This document shows positions 8,782 through 16,532 of a stretch of 64,000 bases of DNA, in pieces. Source of the stretch: Actinomycetota bacterium (GTDB lineage: Bacteria; Actinomycetota; Actinomycetes; Propionibacteriales; Propionibacteriaceae); assembly GCA_020161755.1 (NCBI GenBank), contig JAIUOS010000016.1:27891-91890 (forward strand), read 5' to 3'. Both the position numbers and the translations under genes were made by a program. Position 1 is the stretch's first letter; each line of letters begins with the position of its first letter. The notes below the pieces were generated by a model. It made no database searches. It had not been told where the DNA came from and saw only the letters and a program-made list of their open reading frames with translations.

Positions 8782-10326
8782 GTGGGCATCGATCGCACCG
8801 GCGCGCCGGCCGTCCATCTCGGGGTCGACATCGGAACCTCCGGCTGCCGGACGATCGCGGTCGACGCCGAGGGCCGGACGCTGGCCGTCGCCGACCGCAC
8901 CTACGCCCTCCACACCCCAGCCCCCGGCTGGGTCGAGCAGGACCCGAACGACTGGATCGAGGGGGCGCTGGACACCATCGCGGAGGTCTGCGCGTCGGGG
9001 ACGTTCGACCCGGCCGGCGTCCGCGGGATCGGGGTGGACGGCCAGAGCTGGGCCTGCGTCCCGGTCGACGCGGACGGCAGGGTGCTCGCGAACAGCCCGA
9101 TCTGGATGGACACCCGCTGCCAGCCGCTCTGCGACGAGATCCTCGCCACGGTGCCCGCGTCCGAGGTGCTGGCGTTGGCCGGCAACCGGCTGAGCCCCAG
9201 CTACTCCACCGCCAAGGCGATCTGGTTCGAGCGCGAACGCCCCGACGTCCACGCGCGCACCCGCTGGTTCCTCCAGTGCAACAGCGTGGTGGTGATGGCG
9301 CTCACCGGCGTCGCCAGCCAGGACCGCTCCCAGGACTACGGGTGGCACTTCATCGACGTGGCCACCGGCCGGGCCGACCGCGCAGCCGCCGCGCGGCTGG
9401 GGGTGGACGCAGACCGCATCCCCACCTCGGTCGAACCGACGACCGTCGTCGGCGGCGTCCGGGCGGCGGTGGCCGCACGCACCGGGGTGCCGGAAGGGAC
9501 GCCGGTGGTCGCCGGCGGGCTGGACGCGGCGTGCGGCACGCTGGGGGCCGGCGTCGTCCGTCCGGGCCAGACCCAGGAACAGGGCGGCCAGGCCGGCGGC
9601 ATGAGCATCGCCATGGACGCCCCGGTCGCCGACGAGCGCCTGATCCTCTCCCGGCACGTCGTGCCCGGGCTGTGGCTGCTCCAGGGCGGCACGGTCGCCG
9701 GCGCGGCCAGCCTGGCCTGGCTCACCCGGGTGGTCGGCGAGGCCGAGCGGCTGGCCGCGCAGGCCGGCGGCCGTGACGTCTACGAGGAGGTCTCGGCGCT
9801 CGCCGACGGCGCACCGGTCGGCAGCGGCGGGCTGGTCTTCCTGCCCTACCTCTCCGGCGAACGGTCGCCGATCTGGGACTCCGACGCCCGCGGCGCGTTC
9901 GTCGGCCTGACCCTCGCCACCGGACGCGGCGAGCTGTACCGCGCGGTGATGGAGGGCGTGGCGATGGCGCTGCGGCACAACCTCGAGGTCGCGGCGTCCG
10001 CCGGCGCGCAGGTCGCCGAACTCCTGGCCATCGGCGGGGCGACGAAGAGCCCGCTGTGGATGCAGATCAAGGCCGACACCACCGGCCTGCCGGTCGTGGT
10101 CGCCGCCAACCCCAACGCCACCCCGCTGGGCGCGGCCATGCTGGCCGCGATCGGCACCGGGGCCGGCGACGCCGCCGAGCTCGTCGCGCGTTGGGTGCAG
10201 CGCGGCACCGCGTTCGCCCCCGACGCCGCCGCCGGTGCGCGCTACGACCTGCTGTACCGCACGTACGCCGGCCTCTATCCCGCCCTCACGCCGGGCATGC
10301 ACGACCTGGCCGCCTTCGGCCGCTGA
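8782..10326 (+). CDS. FGGY-family carbohydrate kinase (second copy)
   Basis: A 514-residue sugar kinase. HLGVDIGTSGCRTIAVD is the N-terminal phosphate motif, GVDGQSWACVPVD and WMDTRCQPLCDEI follow as in xylulokinase/fuculokinase relatives, and the second domain shows GGLDAACGTLGAG, YLSGERSPIWD and LLAIGGATKSPLWMQI. It starts with GTG after AGGAGG (8772-8777). It heads a plus-strand operon with a GatD-like dehydrogenase and an aldo/keto reductase, divergent from lacI-pfkB-aldolase, so it likely phosphorylates a ketose formed by the dehydrogenase or an isomerase. It is clearly different from the kinase at 3281 and from rhaB. The exact substrate is unknown. Confidence 0.87.
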   Translation: MGIDRTGAPAVHLGVDIGTSGCRTIAVDAEGRTLAVADRTYALHTPAPGWVEQDPNDWIEGALDTIAEVCASGTFDPAGVRGIGVDGQSWACVPVDADGRVLANSPIWMDTRCQPLCDEILATVPASEVLALAGNRLSPSYSTAKAIWFERERPDVHARTRWFLQCNSVVVMALTGVASQDRSQDYGWHFIDVATGRADRAAAARLGVDADRIPTSVEPTTVVGGVRAAVAARTGVPEGTPVVAGGLDAACGTLGAGVVRPGQTQEQGGQAGGMSIAMDAPVADERLILSRHVVPGLWLLQGGTVAGAASLAWLTRVVGEAERLAAQAGGRDVYEEVSALADGAPVGSGGLVFLPYLSGERSPIWDSDARGAFVGLTLATGRGELYRAVMEGVAMALRHNLEVAASAGAQVAELLAIGGATKSPLWMQIKADTTGLPVVVAANPNATPLGAAMLAAIGTGAGDAAELVARWVQRGTAFAPDAAAGARYDLLYRTYAGLYPALTPGMHDLAAFGR

Positions 10327-10353
10327 ACGACAGTGAACGACGATGAACGACAA
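10324..10353 (+). repeat. Three tandem 10-base units, TGAACGACRR
   Basis: Units begin at 10324, 10334 and 10344 and differ only in the last two bases. The first unit contains the kinase stop codon; the array fills most of the gap before the dehydrogenase. It puts stop codons in more than one frame and moves the next ribosome-binding site away from the kinase stop. Confidence 0.8.
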
Positions 10354-10380
10354 GGGAGATCCTGAGGAATGAGGAGCACG

Positions 10381-11439
10381 ATGAGGGCCGCGGTCCTGCA
10401 CGGACCGCGGGACGTCCGGGTCGAGGACGTCCCGGTGCCCGTGCCGGGGGCCGGGGAGGCACTGGTGCAGGTGCACCGCACCGGCGTGTGCGGGTCGGAC
10501 GTGCCGCGCGTGCTGAGCGACGGCGCGCACTCCTACCCGCTGGTGCTCGGCCACGAGATCGCGGGCGTGGTCGCGTCCGTCGGTCCGGAGGTCGACGACG
10601 CCCTGGTCGGACGCCGGGTCTCGGTCGCTCCCCTGCTGCCGTGCCACGCGTGCGCGCAGTGCCTGGCCGGCCGGTTCGCTCAGTGCCCGAACTACAGCTT
10701 CATCGGCTCGCGGATCGACGGCGGCCTGGCCGAGTACGTGGTCGCGCCGGCCCGGAACCTCACCGTGGTCGCCGACACCGTCTCCTTCCGCGACGCCGCG
10801 ATGTTCGAGCCGTCGACGGTGGCGCTGCACGGCGTCCGCCACGCCGGGTTCGACGGCGGCGACGTGATCGTCCTCGGCGCCGGCACGATCGGACTGTTCA
10901 CCCTCCAGTGGGTGCGCATCCTGGGCGCCGACCGGGTTGCCGTGGTGGACATGAACCCGGCCCGGCTGGCCACGGCCACCGCGCTCGGCGCGGACGCCAC
11001 CTTCGACGCCCGCGACGACGGCGTCCTCGCCGCGATCAGGGCGTGGCAGGGCGGCACCGGCTTCGACCACACCTTCGAGACCGCCGGCCAGAACGCCACC
11101 ATGAGCCTCGCGTTCGCGGTCACCGGCGTCGGTTCCCGGGTGTGCTTCATCGGCAACAGCCACGCCGACCTGCACTTCGACCACGCCACGTTCGAGCTGA
11201 TGAACCGCAAGGAGTTCACGCTCACCGGCTCGTGGATGTCGTACAGCGCGCCGTTCCCGGGGCAGGAGTGGCGCCTCACCGCCGAGTGCGTGGCCGACGG
11301 TCGGCTGCGGATGCCGGCCGAGTTCGTGCACGGCACCTTCGCGCTCGAGCAGGTGATGGACGCCTTCGCGCTCTTCGAGGTGCCCGGCGCCGTCACCGGC
11401 AAGATCCTCTTCTCCCCCGACCCGACCTTCCAGGAGTGA
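10381..11439 (+). CDS. Zinc-dependent medium-chain dehydrogenase, GatD-like
   Basis: A 352-residue NAD(P)-dependent polyol dehydrogenase. It follows galactitol-1-phosphate 5-dehydrogenase closely: VCGSDVPRVLSDGAHSYPLV with the catalytic-zinc Cys, LGHEIAG, the structural-zinc cysteine cluster LLPCHACAQCLAGRFAQC, the stretch FIGSRIDGGLAEYV, the Rossmann motif VLGAGTIGLF and GSWMSYSAPFPGQEW near the C-terminus. The ATG at 10381 has GAGGAG upstream and gives the usual N-terminus; an ATG at 10369 would add four residues. There is no galactitol PTS here and a sugar kinase gene precedes it, so the natural substrate may be an unphosphorylated hexitol or a deoxy-sugar alcohol. This substrate idea is inference. 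Confidence 0.85.
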   Translation: MRAAVLHGPRDVRVEDVPVPVPGAGEALVQVHRTGVCGSDVPRVLSDGAHSYPLVLGHEIAGVVASVGPEVDDALVGRRVSVAPLLPCHACAQCLAGRFAQCPNYSFIGSRIDGGLAEYVVAPARNLTVVADTVSFRDAAMFEPSTVALHGVRHAGFDGGDVIVLGAGTIGLFTLQWVRILGADRVAVVDMNPARLATATALGADATFDARDDGVLAAIRAWQGGTGFDHTFETAGQNATMSLAFAVTGVGSRVCFIGNSHADLHFDHATFELMNRKEFTLTGSWMSYSAPFPGQEWRLTAECVADGRLRMPAEFVHGTFALEQVMDAFALFEVPGAVTGKILFSPDPTFQE

Positions 11440-11441
11440 GC

Positions 11442-12497
11442 ATGACCATCGACGTCCCCCACCGCATCGACCCGGCCACCGTCCCGTCGTTCGCCCTCGG
11501 CTCCGGCGCGCGCATCCCCGCGATCGGCCTGGGCACGTTCGGTTCTGACCGGTTCTCGATGGAGGAGATCGCGGCGGCGGTCGGCGTCGCGCTGCGGACG
11601 GGCTACCGGCTGATCGACTGCGCGTCCGTCTACGGCAACGAGCACCTGATCGGCCCGGTGATCCGGGACACCCTGGCGACCGAGGGGCTCTCGCGCGACG
11701 AGGTGTTCGTGATCTCGAAGGTGTGGAACGACGCCCACGCGCCGGCGGACGCGGTGGCCTCGGTGCACCGCAGCCTGTCGGACCTGGGCCTGGAGTACCT
11801 GGACGCGCTGCTCATCCACTGGCCGTTCCCGAACACCCACGCGCCGTTCGCGGCGACCGACGACCGCAACCCGTCCTCGCGGCCCTACGTCCACGCCGAG
11901 TACATGGCGATGTACCGCGCGCTGGAGGAGCTGGTGGACGCGGGGCTGGTGCGCCACCTGGGGGTGTCGAACATGACCATCCCCAAGCTGCGGCTGGTAC
12001 TGCGCGACGTCCGCATCGCCCCCGCGCTCAACGAGATGGAACTGCACCCCGCCTTCCAGCAGGGCGAGCTCTACCAGTTCAGCAAGGACCACGGCATGGT
12101 CGTGATCGGGTACTCCCCGATGGGGTCGCCGCGGCGTCCCGAGCGCGACACCTTCGACGGTGACGTCGCCGACCTCGAGCACCCGGTGGTCACCGGGATC
12201 GCCGCGGACCTCGGCGTCCACCCGGCCGAGGTGTGCCTGAAGTGGGCCGCCCAGCGCGGCCACGTCGCGATCCCGTTCTCGGTGAAGCCCGCGCAGATCG
12301 CGTCCAACCTGCGCGCGGTCACGGAGAACCCGCTCACCCCGGCGATGCTGAACGCGCTGCGCTCGGTGGAGGCCAACAGCCGGCTGATCAAGGGCCAGGT
12401 GTTCCTGTGGGAGGGCTCGGACTCGTGGCTCGACCTGTGGGACGTGGACGGCACCATCCCGGGCTGGACGGGGTACGGGAGCACCGCCGTCGAGTGA
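11442..12497 (+). CDS. Aldo/keto reductase
   Basis: A 351-residue NADPH-dependent oxidoreductase with the TIM-barrel aldo/keto reductase signature: IGLGTFG at the start, the catalytic Asp/Tyr in LIDCASVYGNE, Lys in ISKVWND and His in LIHWPFP, then LGVSNMTIPKLRLVL and the cofactor-binding region IPFSVKPAQIASNL. It starts two bases after the dehydrogenase stop, with CAGGAG just upstream. The C-terminal extension rich in Trp (WEGSDSWLDLWDVDG) is longer than in bacterial 2,5-diketogluconate reductases. In this operon it could interconvert a sugar and its alcohol or reduce an aldehyde released by an aldolase. Confidence 0.85.
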   Translation: MTIDVPHRIDPATVPSFALGSGARIPAIGLGTFGSDRFSMEEIAAAVGVALRTGYRLIDCASVYGNEHLIGPVIRDTLATEGLSRDEVFVISKVWNDAHAPADAVASVHRSLSDLGLEYLDALLIHWPFPNTHAPFAATDDRNPSSRPYVHAEYMAMYRALEELVDAGLVRHLGVSNMTIPKLRLVLRDVRIAPALNEMELHPAFQQGELYQFSKDHGMVVIGYSPMGSPRRPERDTFDGDVADLEHPVVTGIAADLGVHPAEVCLKWAAQRGHVAIPFSVKPAQIASNLRAVTENPLTPAMLNALRSVEANSRLIKGQVFLWEGSDSWLDLWDVDGTIPGWTGYGSTAVE

Positions 12498-12528
12498 CCT
12501 TGCAGGGGAGCAGAACGGCGCCGCAGCC

Positions 12529-12557
12529 TTGACGCTGAAATCGATTGCTGCAAGCAT
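12529..12557 (+). promoter_or_regulatory. Promoter with LacI-type operator upstream of the fucose-isomerase-like gene
   Basis: TTGACG (12529-12534) is a fair -35; a weak -10 (AAGCAT) lies 17 bases on at 12552-12557. The spacer contains AATCGATT (12539-12546) flanked so that 12537-12548 is identical to the site overlapping the -35 of the kinase operon at 8713-8724. Both units are therefore probably under the same LacI protein. The -10 assignment is uncertain. Confidence 0.6.
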
Positions 12558-12634
12558 GGTGGCAGCGATTCGACGCCCCGGGCAGTGGTGCCCGGCGGTG
12601 GCCGGAGCCGCTTCGAACCTGCAAGGAGACAACG

Positions 12635-14284
12635 TTGCCCAGCTACACCTTCCCTGAGATCGTCACGCGGCCGGCCGCCGAGCCGAAGACCGTGTACACC
12701 ATCGCCAACGGCGATCTCCGGCTCACCACCAACGTCAAGACCTGGACCATGCAGCAGCAGGTCGAGGGCGAGTTCGCGGCGGCGGTGGAGTCGCTCGGCT
12801 GGAACGTGCAGCGCGCGCACGGGGTGAACCCCGCGACCGGGCACGGGTTCATCGACAACCAGCGCCGCGGCATGGAGGTGTTCAAGAACGTCCCGACCGA
12901 GGCGCCGCTGGTGGTCGTCGAGGCGGTCTGGCAGTACAGCCACCACGTGCTGCACGGCCTGCGCTCCCACACCGGCCCGATCCTGCTGGTGGCGAACTTC
13001 GCCGGCGACTTCCCGGGCCTGGTCGGCATGCTGAACCTGCACGGCTCGATGGTGAAGGCCGGCATCCCGCACTCGACGCTGTGGAGCAAGGACTTCACCG
13101 ACGAGTGGGCACGCACGAAGCTCGCCGAGTGGCTGGAGACCGGCGCCATCGTCCACGACACGTCCCACGTCCGCGACCTGCCCGCGCTGCCCGACAGCGA
13201 GGAGAAGCGGCTCGGCGAGGCGCTGGCGGCGCAGCTGAAAGCCGACAAGGCGATCATCGCGGTGTTCGACGAGTACTGCATGGGCATGTACAACGCCCTG
13301 ATCGACGACGAGCTGATGAACCCGGCCGGCGTCTACAAGGAGCGGCTGAGCCAGAGCGCGCTGGTCGCGGAGATGAACACCGTCAGCGACGCCGAGGCGG
13401 ACGCGGTCAAGGCCTGGCTGGACGACCACGGGATGACTTTTGACATCGACAACGACGGCGACTGGAAGGAGTGCCTGACCGACGCGCAGGTGCACAGCCA
13501 GATGAAGATGTACATCGCCGCGCTGCGCCTGGCCGACGACTTCGGCGCCGACGTGGTCGGCATCCAGTACCAGCAGGGGCTGAAGGACATGGTGCCCGCG
13601 TCCGACCTGGTCGAGGGCCTGCTGAACAACGTGGAGCGTCCGCCGGTGACCTCCCGCGACGGCTCCCGCGTGCTGTACGAGGGCGCGCCGCTGCCGTGCG
13701 CGAACGAGGTGGACGAGGGCGTCGCGATCGACGCGCTGGTGACCAACCGCGTGTGGACGGCGATGGGCCTGGACCCGGCGACCACCCTGCACGACGTCCG
13801 CTGGGGCGACGACTGGGGCGACGACTTCGTCTGGGTGCTGGAGATCTCGGGCTCGGTGCCGGCCTCCCACCTGGGCGGCTACGACAAGGCCCACGGCTAC
13901 CGGCAGAGCTACTACTTCTTCCCGCTCGGCGGCGCGACCCTGTCGGGGGTCTCGAAGCCCGGCGAGATCGTGTGGTCGCGGGTGTTCATCATGGACGGGG
14001 TGCTGCACGTCGACCTCGGCCGCGGCACCTGCATCGAGATGCCGCCCGAGGAGGTGCAGCGGCGCCTCGACTCCACCAACAAGGAGTGGCCGATCATGAA
14101 CGCCGTCCTGCACGGCGTCGACCGCGACCAGCTGATGGCCCGCCACAAGGCCAACCACCTCAACGTCGCCTACGCCCCGGACGCCGAAACCGCCGACGCC
14201 GCGCTCGTCGCGAAGGCGGCCATGTTCGACGCCATGGGCTACCAGGTCCACCTGGCCGGCGAAGTCCTCACCCCCTTGCGTTGA
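12635..14284 (+). CDS. L-fucose/L-arabinose isomerase-family protein
   Basis: A 549-residue protein resembling the COG2407 group of fucose-isomerase-like enzymes, which interconvert aldoses and ketoses. Recognisable stretches are VFDEYCMGMYNALIDDEL near residue 210, IYKE-type sequence (VYKERLSQSALVAEM) after it, and the C-terminal region WPIMNAVLHGVDRDQLMARH, where His and Glu residues are candidates for metal binding. It differs from E. coli FucI in the N-terminal half. The start is TTG at 12635, chosen because AAGGAG ends six bases upstream; the frame is open for 90 bases before that but runs over the operator. A shared operator with the kinase operon suggests it supplies that operon's ketose. 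The identification is by motif memory and is moderate. Confidence 0.65.
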   Translation: MPSYTFPEIVTRPAAEPKTVYTIANGDLRLTTNVKTWTMQQQVEGEFAAAVESLGWNVQRAHGVNPATGHGFIDNQRRGMEVFKNVPTEAPLVVVEAVWQYSHHVLHGLRSHTGPILLVANFAGDFPGLVGMLNLHGSMVKAGIPHSTLWSKDFTDEWARTKLAEWLETGAIVHDTSHVRDLPALPDSEEKRLGEALAAQLKADKAIIAVFDEYCMGMYNALIDDELMNPAGVYKERLSQSALVAEMNTVSDAEADAVKAWLDDHGMTFDIDNDGDWKECLTDAQVHSQMKMYIAALRLADDFGADVVGIQYQQGLKDMVPASDLVEGLLNNVERPPVTSRDGSRVLYEGAPLPCANEVDEGVAIDALVTNRVWTAMGLDPATTLHDVRWGDDWGDDFVWVLEISGSVPASHLGGYDKAHGYRQSYYFFPLGGATLSGVSKPGEIVWSRVFIMDGVLHVDLGRGTCIEMPPEEVQRRLDSTNKEWPIMNAVLHGVDRDQLMARHKANHLNVAYAPDAETADAALVAKAAMFDAMGYQVHLAGEVLTPLR

Positions 14285-14342
14285 CCCCCTCCCCACCGGC
14301 ATCCCCCGCCGGTCAACCCGACGTCCATGGGCGGACGGGTCA

Positions 14343-14377
14343 GGACGGCCCTGGAGGTTCCCCCTCCAGGGCCGTCC
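14343..14377 (+). terminator. 15-bp hairpin downstream of the isomerase gene
   Basis: Bases 14343-14357 and 14363-14377 are perfect reverse complements around a five-base loop. It lies 58 bases after the isomerase stop in the gap between two converging genes. No T-run follows, so the terminator reading rests on position and stem strength. Confidence 0.6.
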
Positions 14378-14393
14378 GCCGTTCCACGCCACT

Positions 14394-14455
14394 TCGCCAC
14401 CGAATTGTCCCCTCGCCACCGGAATTCCGGTGGCGAGGGGACAATTCGGTGGCGA
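14394..14455. repeat. Perfect 62-bp palindrome (REP-like element)
   Basis: Every base pairs around the centre at 14424/14425 (GGAATTCC) with no loop. Each arm contains TCGCCACCG twice, separated by the GAATTGTCCCC module. It sits 16 bases from the end of rhaB, in the convergent gap after the isomerase gene. It shares TCGCCACCG-AATT with the element inside mshD (62846-62888) and GGGGAC/GTCCCC with the other dispersed palindromes. Confidence 0.9.
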
Positions 14456-14471
14456 GGAGGGCCTGTCCGAG

Positions 14472-15956
14472 CTACGGCGTGGCGGGATAGGCGCGGCGCT
14501 CGGCCGCGTCCCAGCGCTCGGCGGGCAGGTCGAGGACGCCGGGCAGGTAGGTCGTGAGGTCGGAGGAAGCGATCGCGACCTCGCGCAGGGCCATCCGGTC
14601 GCCGGAGAGCGCGCCGCACGCGCGGGCCTGGACGAGCAGGTTGCCCAGCGCGGTGCCCTCGGACGGTCCGGCCACCACCCGCAGCCCGGTGGCCTCGGCG
14701 GTGAGCTGGCACAGCAGCGTGTTCTGGCAGCCGCCGCCGACGACGTGGACGACTGACACCTCGCGTCCGGCGAGCGCGCAGGCGGCGGCGATCGTGCGGC
14801 GGTAGGCCAGCGCCAGCGAGTCGAGGATGCAGCGGCAGATCGTCGCCGGGTCGTCGGGGAGCTCCTGGCCGGTCTCGGCGGCCATCTCCCGTAGCCGTGC
14901 GGGCATGTCGCCGGGCGGCAGCAGCCGCGCGTCCGTCATGTCGAGGACGCACTCCAGGCCGGGCTCACCGGCGGCGGCGTCCAGCAGGTCGGCCAGGGAC
15001 ACGTCGCGTCCGGCGGCCTGCCAGGCGCGGATGCTCTCGCTGAGCACCCACAGCCCCATCACGTTCTTGAGGTAGCGGACGGTGCCGTCGATGCCGAGCT
15101 CGTTGGTGAAGTCGGCGGCCCGGCTGGCCTCGCTGAGCACCGGCTGCTCCAGTTCCAGGCCGACCAGCGACCAGGTGCCCGAGGAGATGAAGGCGAAGTC
15201 GGCACTGCGGGCCGGGATCGACGCGACGGCGGACGCGGTGTCGTGGCCGCCCACAGCGACCACCTTCAGCGGCGTGCTGAACAGGCCGTCGGTGGTCGTG
15301 CCGAGCACGGTGCCCGGCTCGACGAGCTCAGGCAGGACGCGGGGAACCGGCAGCCCGTAGCGCTCGGCGAGGTGCGCGCAGGTGGCCGGTGACCACTGGC
15401 GCGCGGCGACGTCGAGCAGGCCGGTCGTCGAGGCGATCGTGACCTCGGCGACGCGGCGTCCGCACAACCAGTAGGACATCAGATCGGGGGTCAGCAGGAC
15501 GGCGTCGACCGCGTCCCAGTCGGCGTCGCGTCCGGACACGAGCTGGAAGATCGTGTTGATCGCCATCACCTGGAGGCCCGCGGTGGCGTACAGATCTTCG
15601 GCGGGCAGCCCCTCGAAGACCAGCTCTGGGACGCCGCCGGTGCGGTCGTCGCGGTAGTGGAACGGAGGCTCGAGAAGGGTGCCGTCGTGGCCGAGACGCC
15701 CGTAGTCGACGCCCCAGGTGTCGACGCCCACCGATTCGAGCGCGCCCCCGCTGGCGGCGATGGCCGCCTCAATGCCGGCCCGGACCTTGGCGAACAGGCC
15801 AGCGGCGTCGGTGTGGATCCCGTCGGCCTGTTCCACGGGCCCGTTCTCGAAGCGGACGGTCTGGGTGAGCTCGAAGCGTCCGTCCTCAAGACGGCCGAGG
15901 ATCACCCGTCCGCTGGACGCGCCGAGGTCGGCGGCGGCGAAGTAGCGCGGCCCCAT
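14472..15956 (-). CDS. rhaB: L-rhamnulokinase
   Basis: A 494-residue FGGY kinase that phosphorylates L-rhamnulose to L-rhamnulose 1-phosphate. The N-terminus FAAADLGASSGRVILGRL is diagnostic of RhaB (most FGGY kinases have GTSS/GTSG here), and SVGVDTWGVDYGRL, the RDDRT stretch, VGGHDTASAVASIP, FISSGTWSLVG and VVGGGCQNTLLCQLTAEATG follow in the family order. The ATG at 15956 is preferred to one at 15998 because it places DLGASSGR close to the N-terminus as in known rhamnulokinases. It has its own promoter and operator (16013-16055) whose -35 and -10 overlap the end of rhaM. No rhamnulose-1-phosphate aldolase gene is in the window. Confidence 0.93.
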   Translation of the reverse strand: MGPRYFAAADLGASSGRVILGRLEDGRFELTQTVRFENGPVEQADGIHTDAAGLFAKVRAGIEAAIAASGGALESVGVDTWGVDYGRLGHDGTLLEPPFHYRDDRTGGVPELVFEGLPAEDLYATAGLQVMAINTIFQLVSGRDADWDAVDAVLLTPDLMSYWLCGRRVAEVTIASTTGLLDVAARQWSPATCAHLAERYGLPVPRVLPELVEPGTVLGTTTDGLFSTPLKVVAVGGHDTASAVASIPARSADFAFISSGTWSLVGLELEQPVLSEASRAADFTNELGIDGTVRYLKNVMGLWVLSESIRAWQAAGRDVSLADLLDAAAGEPGLECVLDMTDARLLPPGDMPARLREMAAETGQELPDDPATICRCILDSLALAYRRTIAAACALAGREVSVVHVVGGGCQNTLLCQLTAEATGLRVVAGPSEGTALGNLLVQARACGALSGDRMALREVAIASSDLTTYLPGVLDLPAERWDAAERRAYPATP

Positions 15957-16012
15957 CAGGACACCCCTGCGACACTGCGGGCGGAGAAGACCATGCACTG
16001 TCCTAACGAGTG

Positions 16013-16055
16013 TTGAATCGTTTCATACCCTAGGCCCCGGACGTGCCTCCGTCAA
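16013..16055 (-). promoter_or_regulatory. rhaB promoter with LacI-type operator
   Basis: Minus strand TTGACG (16055-16050) and TAGGGT (16032-16027) are 17 bases apart; the -10 overlaps the rhaM stop codon. Directly downstream, 16013-16026 reads ATGAAACGATTCAA on the minus strand, an imperfect palindrome (TGAATC/GTTTCA on the plus strand). The same arrangement, with one base changed, precedes rhaI. Confidence 0.72.
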
Positions 16056-16389
16056 GCCCGGACGCGGCCAGCTGGTCCTCGAGGTTGAAGACCTCCTCGA
16101 GGCGTTCCCAGGCCTCGTCGGGGGCACCCTCGGACGCGAACAGCCGCGCCATCTCAGCCTGCCACGTCGCGTTCACCTCGGTGGCGGCAACGCGGTCCTG
16201 GGCGGCGTCGAGGTCGTCGGCCTCGCAGTAGCCGATCAGCAGTCCGTCGGGACGCAGGAACAGCGAGTAGTTGCGCCAGCCGGCGTCCCGCAGGGCCACC
16301 AGCAGCTCGGGCCACACCGCGGCGTGCCGCGCCTTGTACTCGTCCAGCTTCGCCGGATCGACGCGACCCAGCAGGCAGTACCTGGCCAT
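16030..16389 (-). CDS. rhaM: L-rhamnose mutarotase
   Basis: A 119-residue protein that interconverts the alpha and beta anomers of L-rhamnose before isomerisation. It has the small dimeric alpha/beta-barrel pattern of RhaM/RhaU: the N-terminal YCLLGRVDPAKLDEYKARH with the catalytic His-Tyr region, VWPELLVALRDAGWRNYSLF, the stretch DGLLIGYCEADD and the C-terminal FNLED typical of the family. The ATG at 16389 removes an upstream extension with no family similarity. It lies between rhaI and rhaB on the same strand and is separated from rhaI by two palindromic elements. Confidence 0.92.
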   Translation of the reverse strand: MARYCLLGRVDPAKLDEYKARHAAVWPELLVALRDAGWRNYSLFLRPDGLLIGYCEADDLDAAQDRVAATEVNATWQAEMARLFASEGAPDEAWERLEEVFNLEDQLAASGLDGGTSGA

Positions 16390-16429
16390 CGAAAGACAGC
16401 TCCCTTCCCCTCGGTGGTTCAAGCGACTG

Positions 16430-16470
16430 ACGCCGAAACGAAAGGGGACTGTCCCCTTTCGTTTCGGCGT
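16430..16470. repeat. 41-bp palindromic element, GGGGAC-T-GTCCCC core
   Basis: Arms 16430-16449 and 16451-16470 are perfect reverse complements around a single central T. The core AAAGGGGAC/GTCCCCTTT is shared with elements at 16485, 33383, 33424, 55672 and 55719; the outer arm (ACGCCGAAACG) is its own. Confidence 0.88.
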
Positions 16471-16484
16471 GCGGTTGTCGTGCG

Positions 16485-16519
16485 CCGGACCAAAAGGGGA
16501 CAGTCCCCTTTTGGTCCGG
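16485..16519. repeat. 35-bp palindromic element, GGGGAC-A-GTCCCC core
   Basis: Arms 16485-16501 and 16503-16519 pair perfectly around a central A. It is the second of a pair, 14 bases from the previous element, and ends only 13 bases from the rhaI stop. No T-tract is present. Confidence 0.88.
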
Positions 16520-16532
16520 TGCCACGTGCTGG

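Noticed and set aside
8743..11331. Very long open frame on the minus strand opposite the kinase and dehydrogenase genes
   Set aside because: In high-GC DNA the antisense frames stay open by codon bias. The plus-strand proteins have clear family motifs, and the antisense product is low-complexity Arg/Gly/His/Val-rich sequence.
16430..16519. Palindromes considered as ordinary rho-independent terminators
   Set aside because: No T-tract follows either one, they lie between genes of one pathway on the same strand, and identical cores recur elsewhere in unrelated settings. A termination role is possible but does not explain the family.
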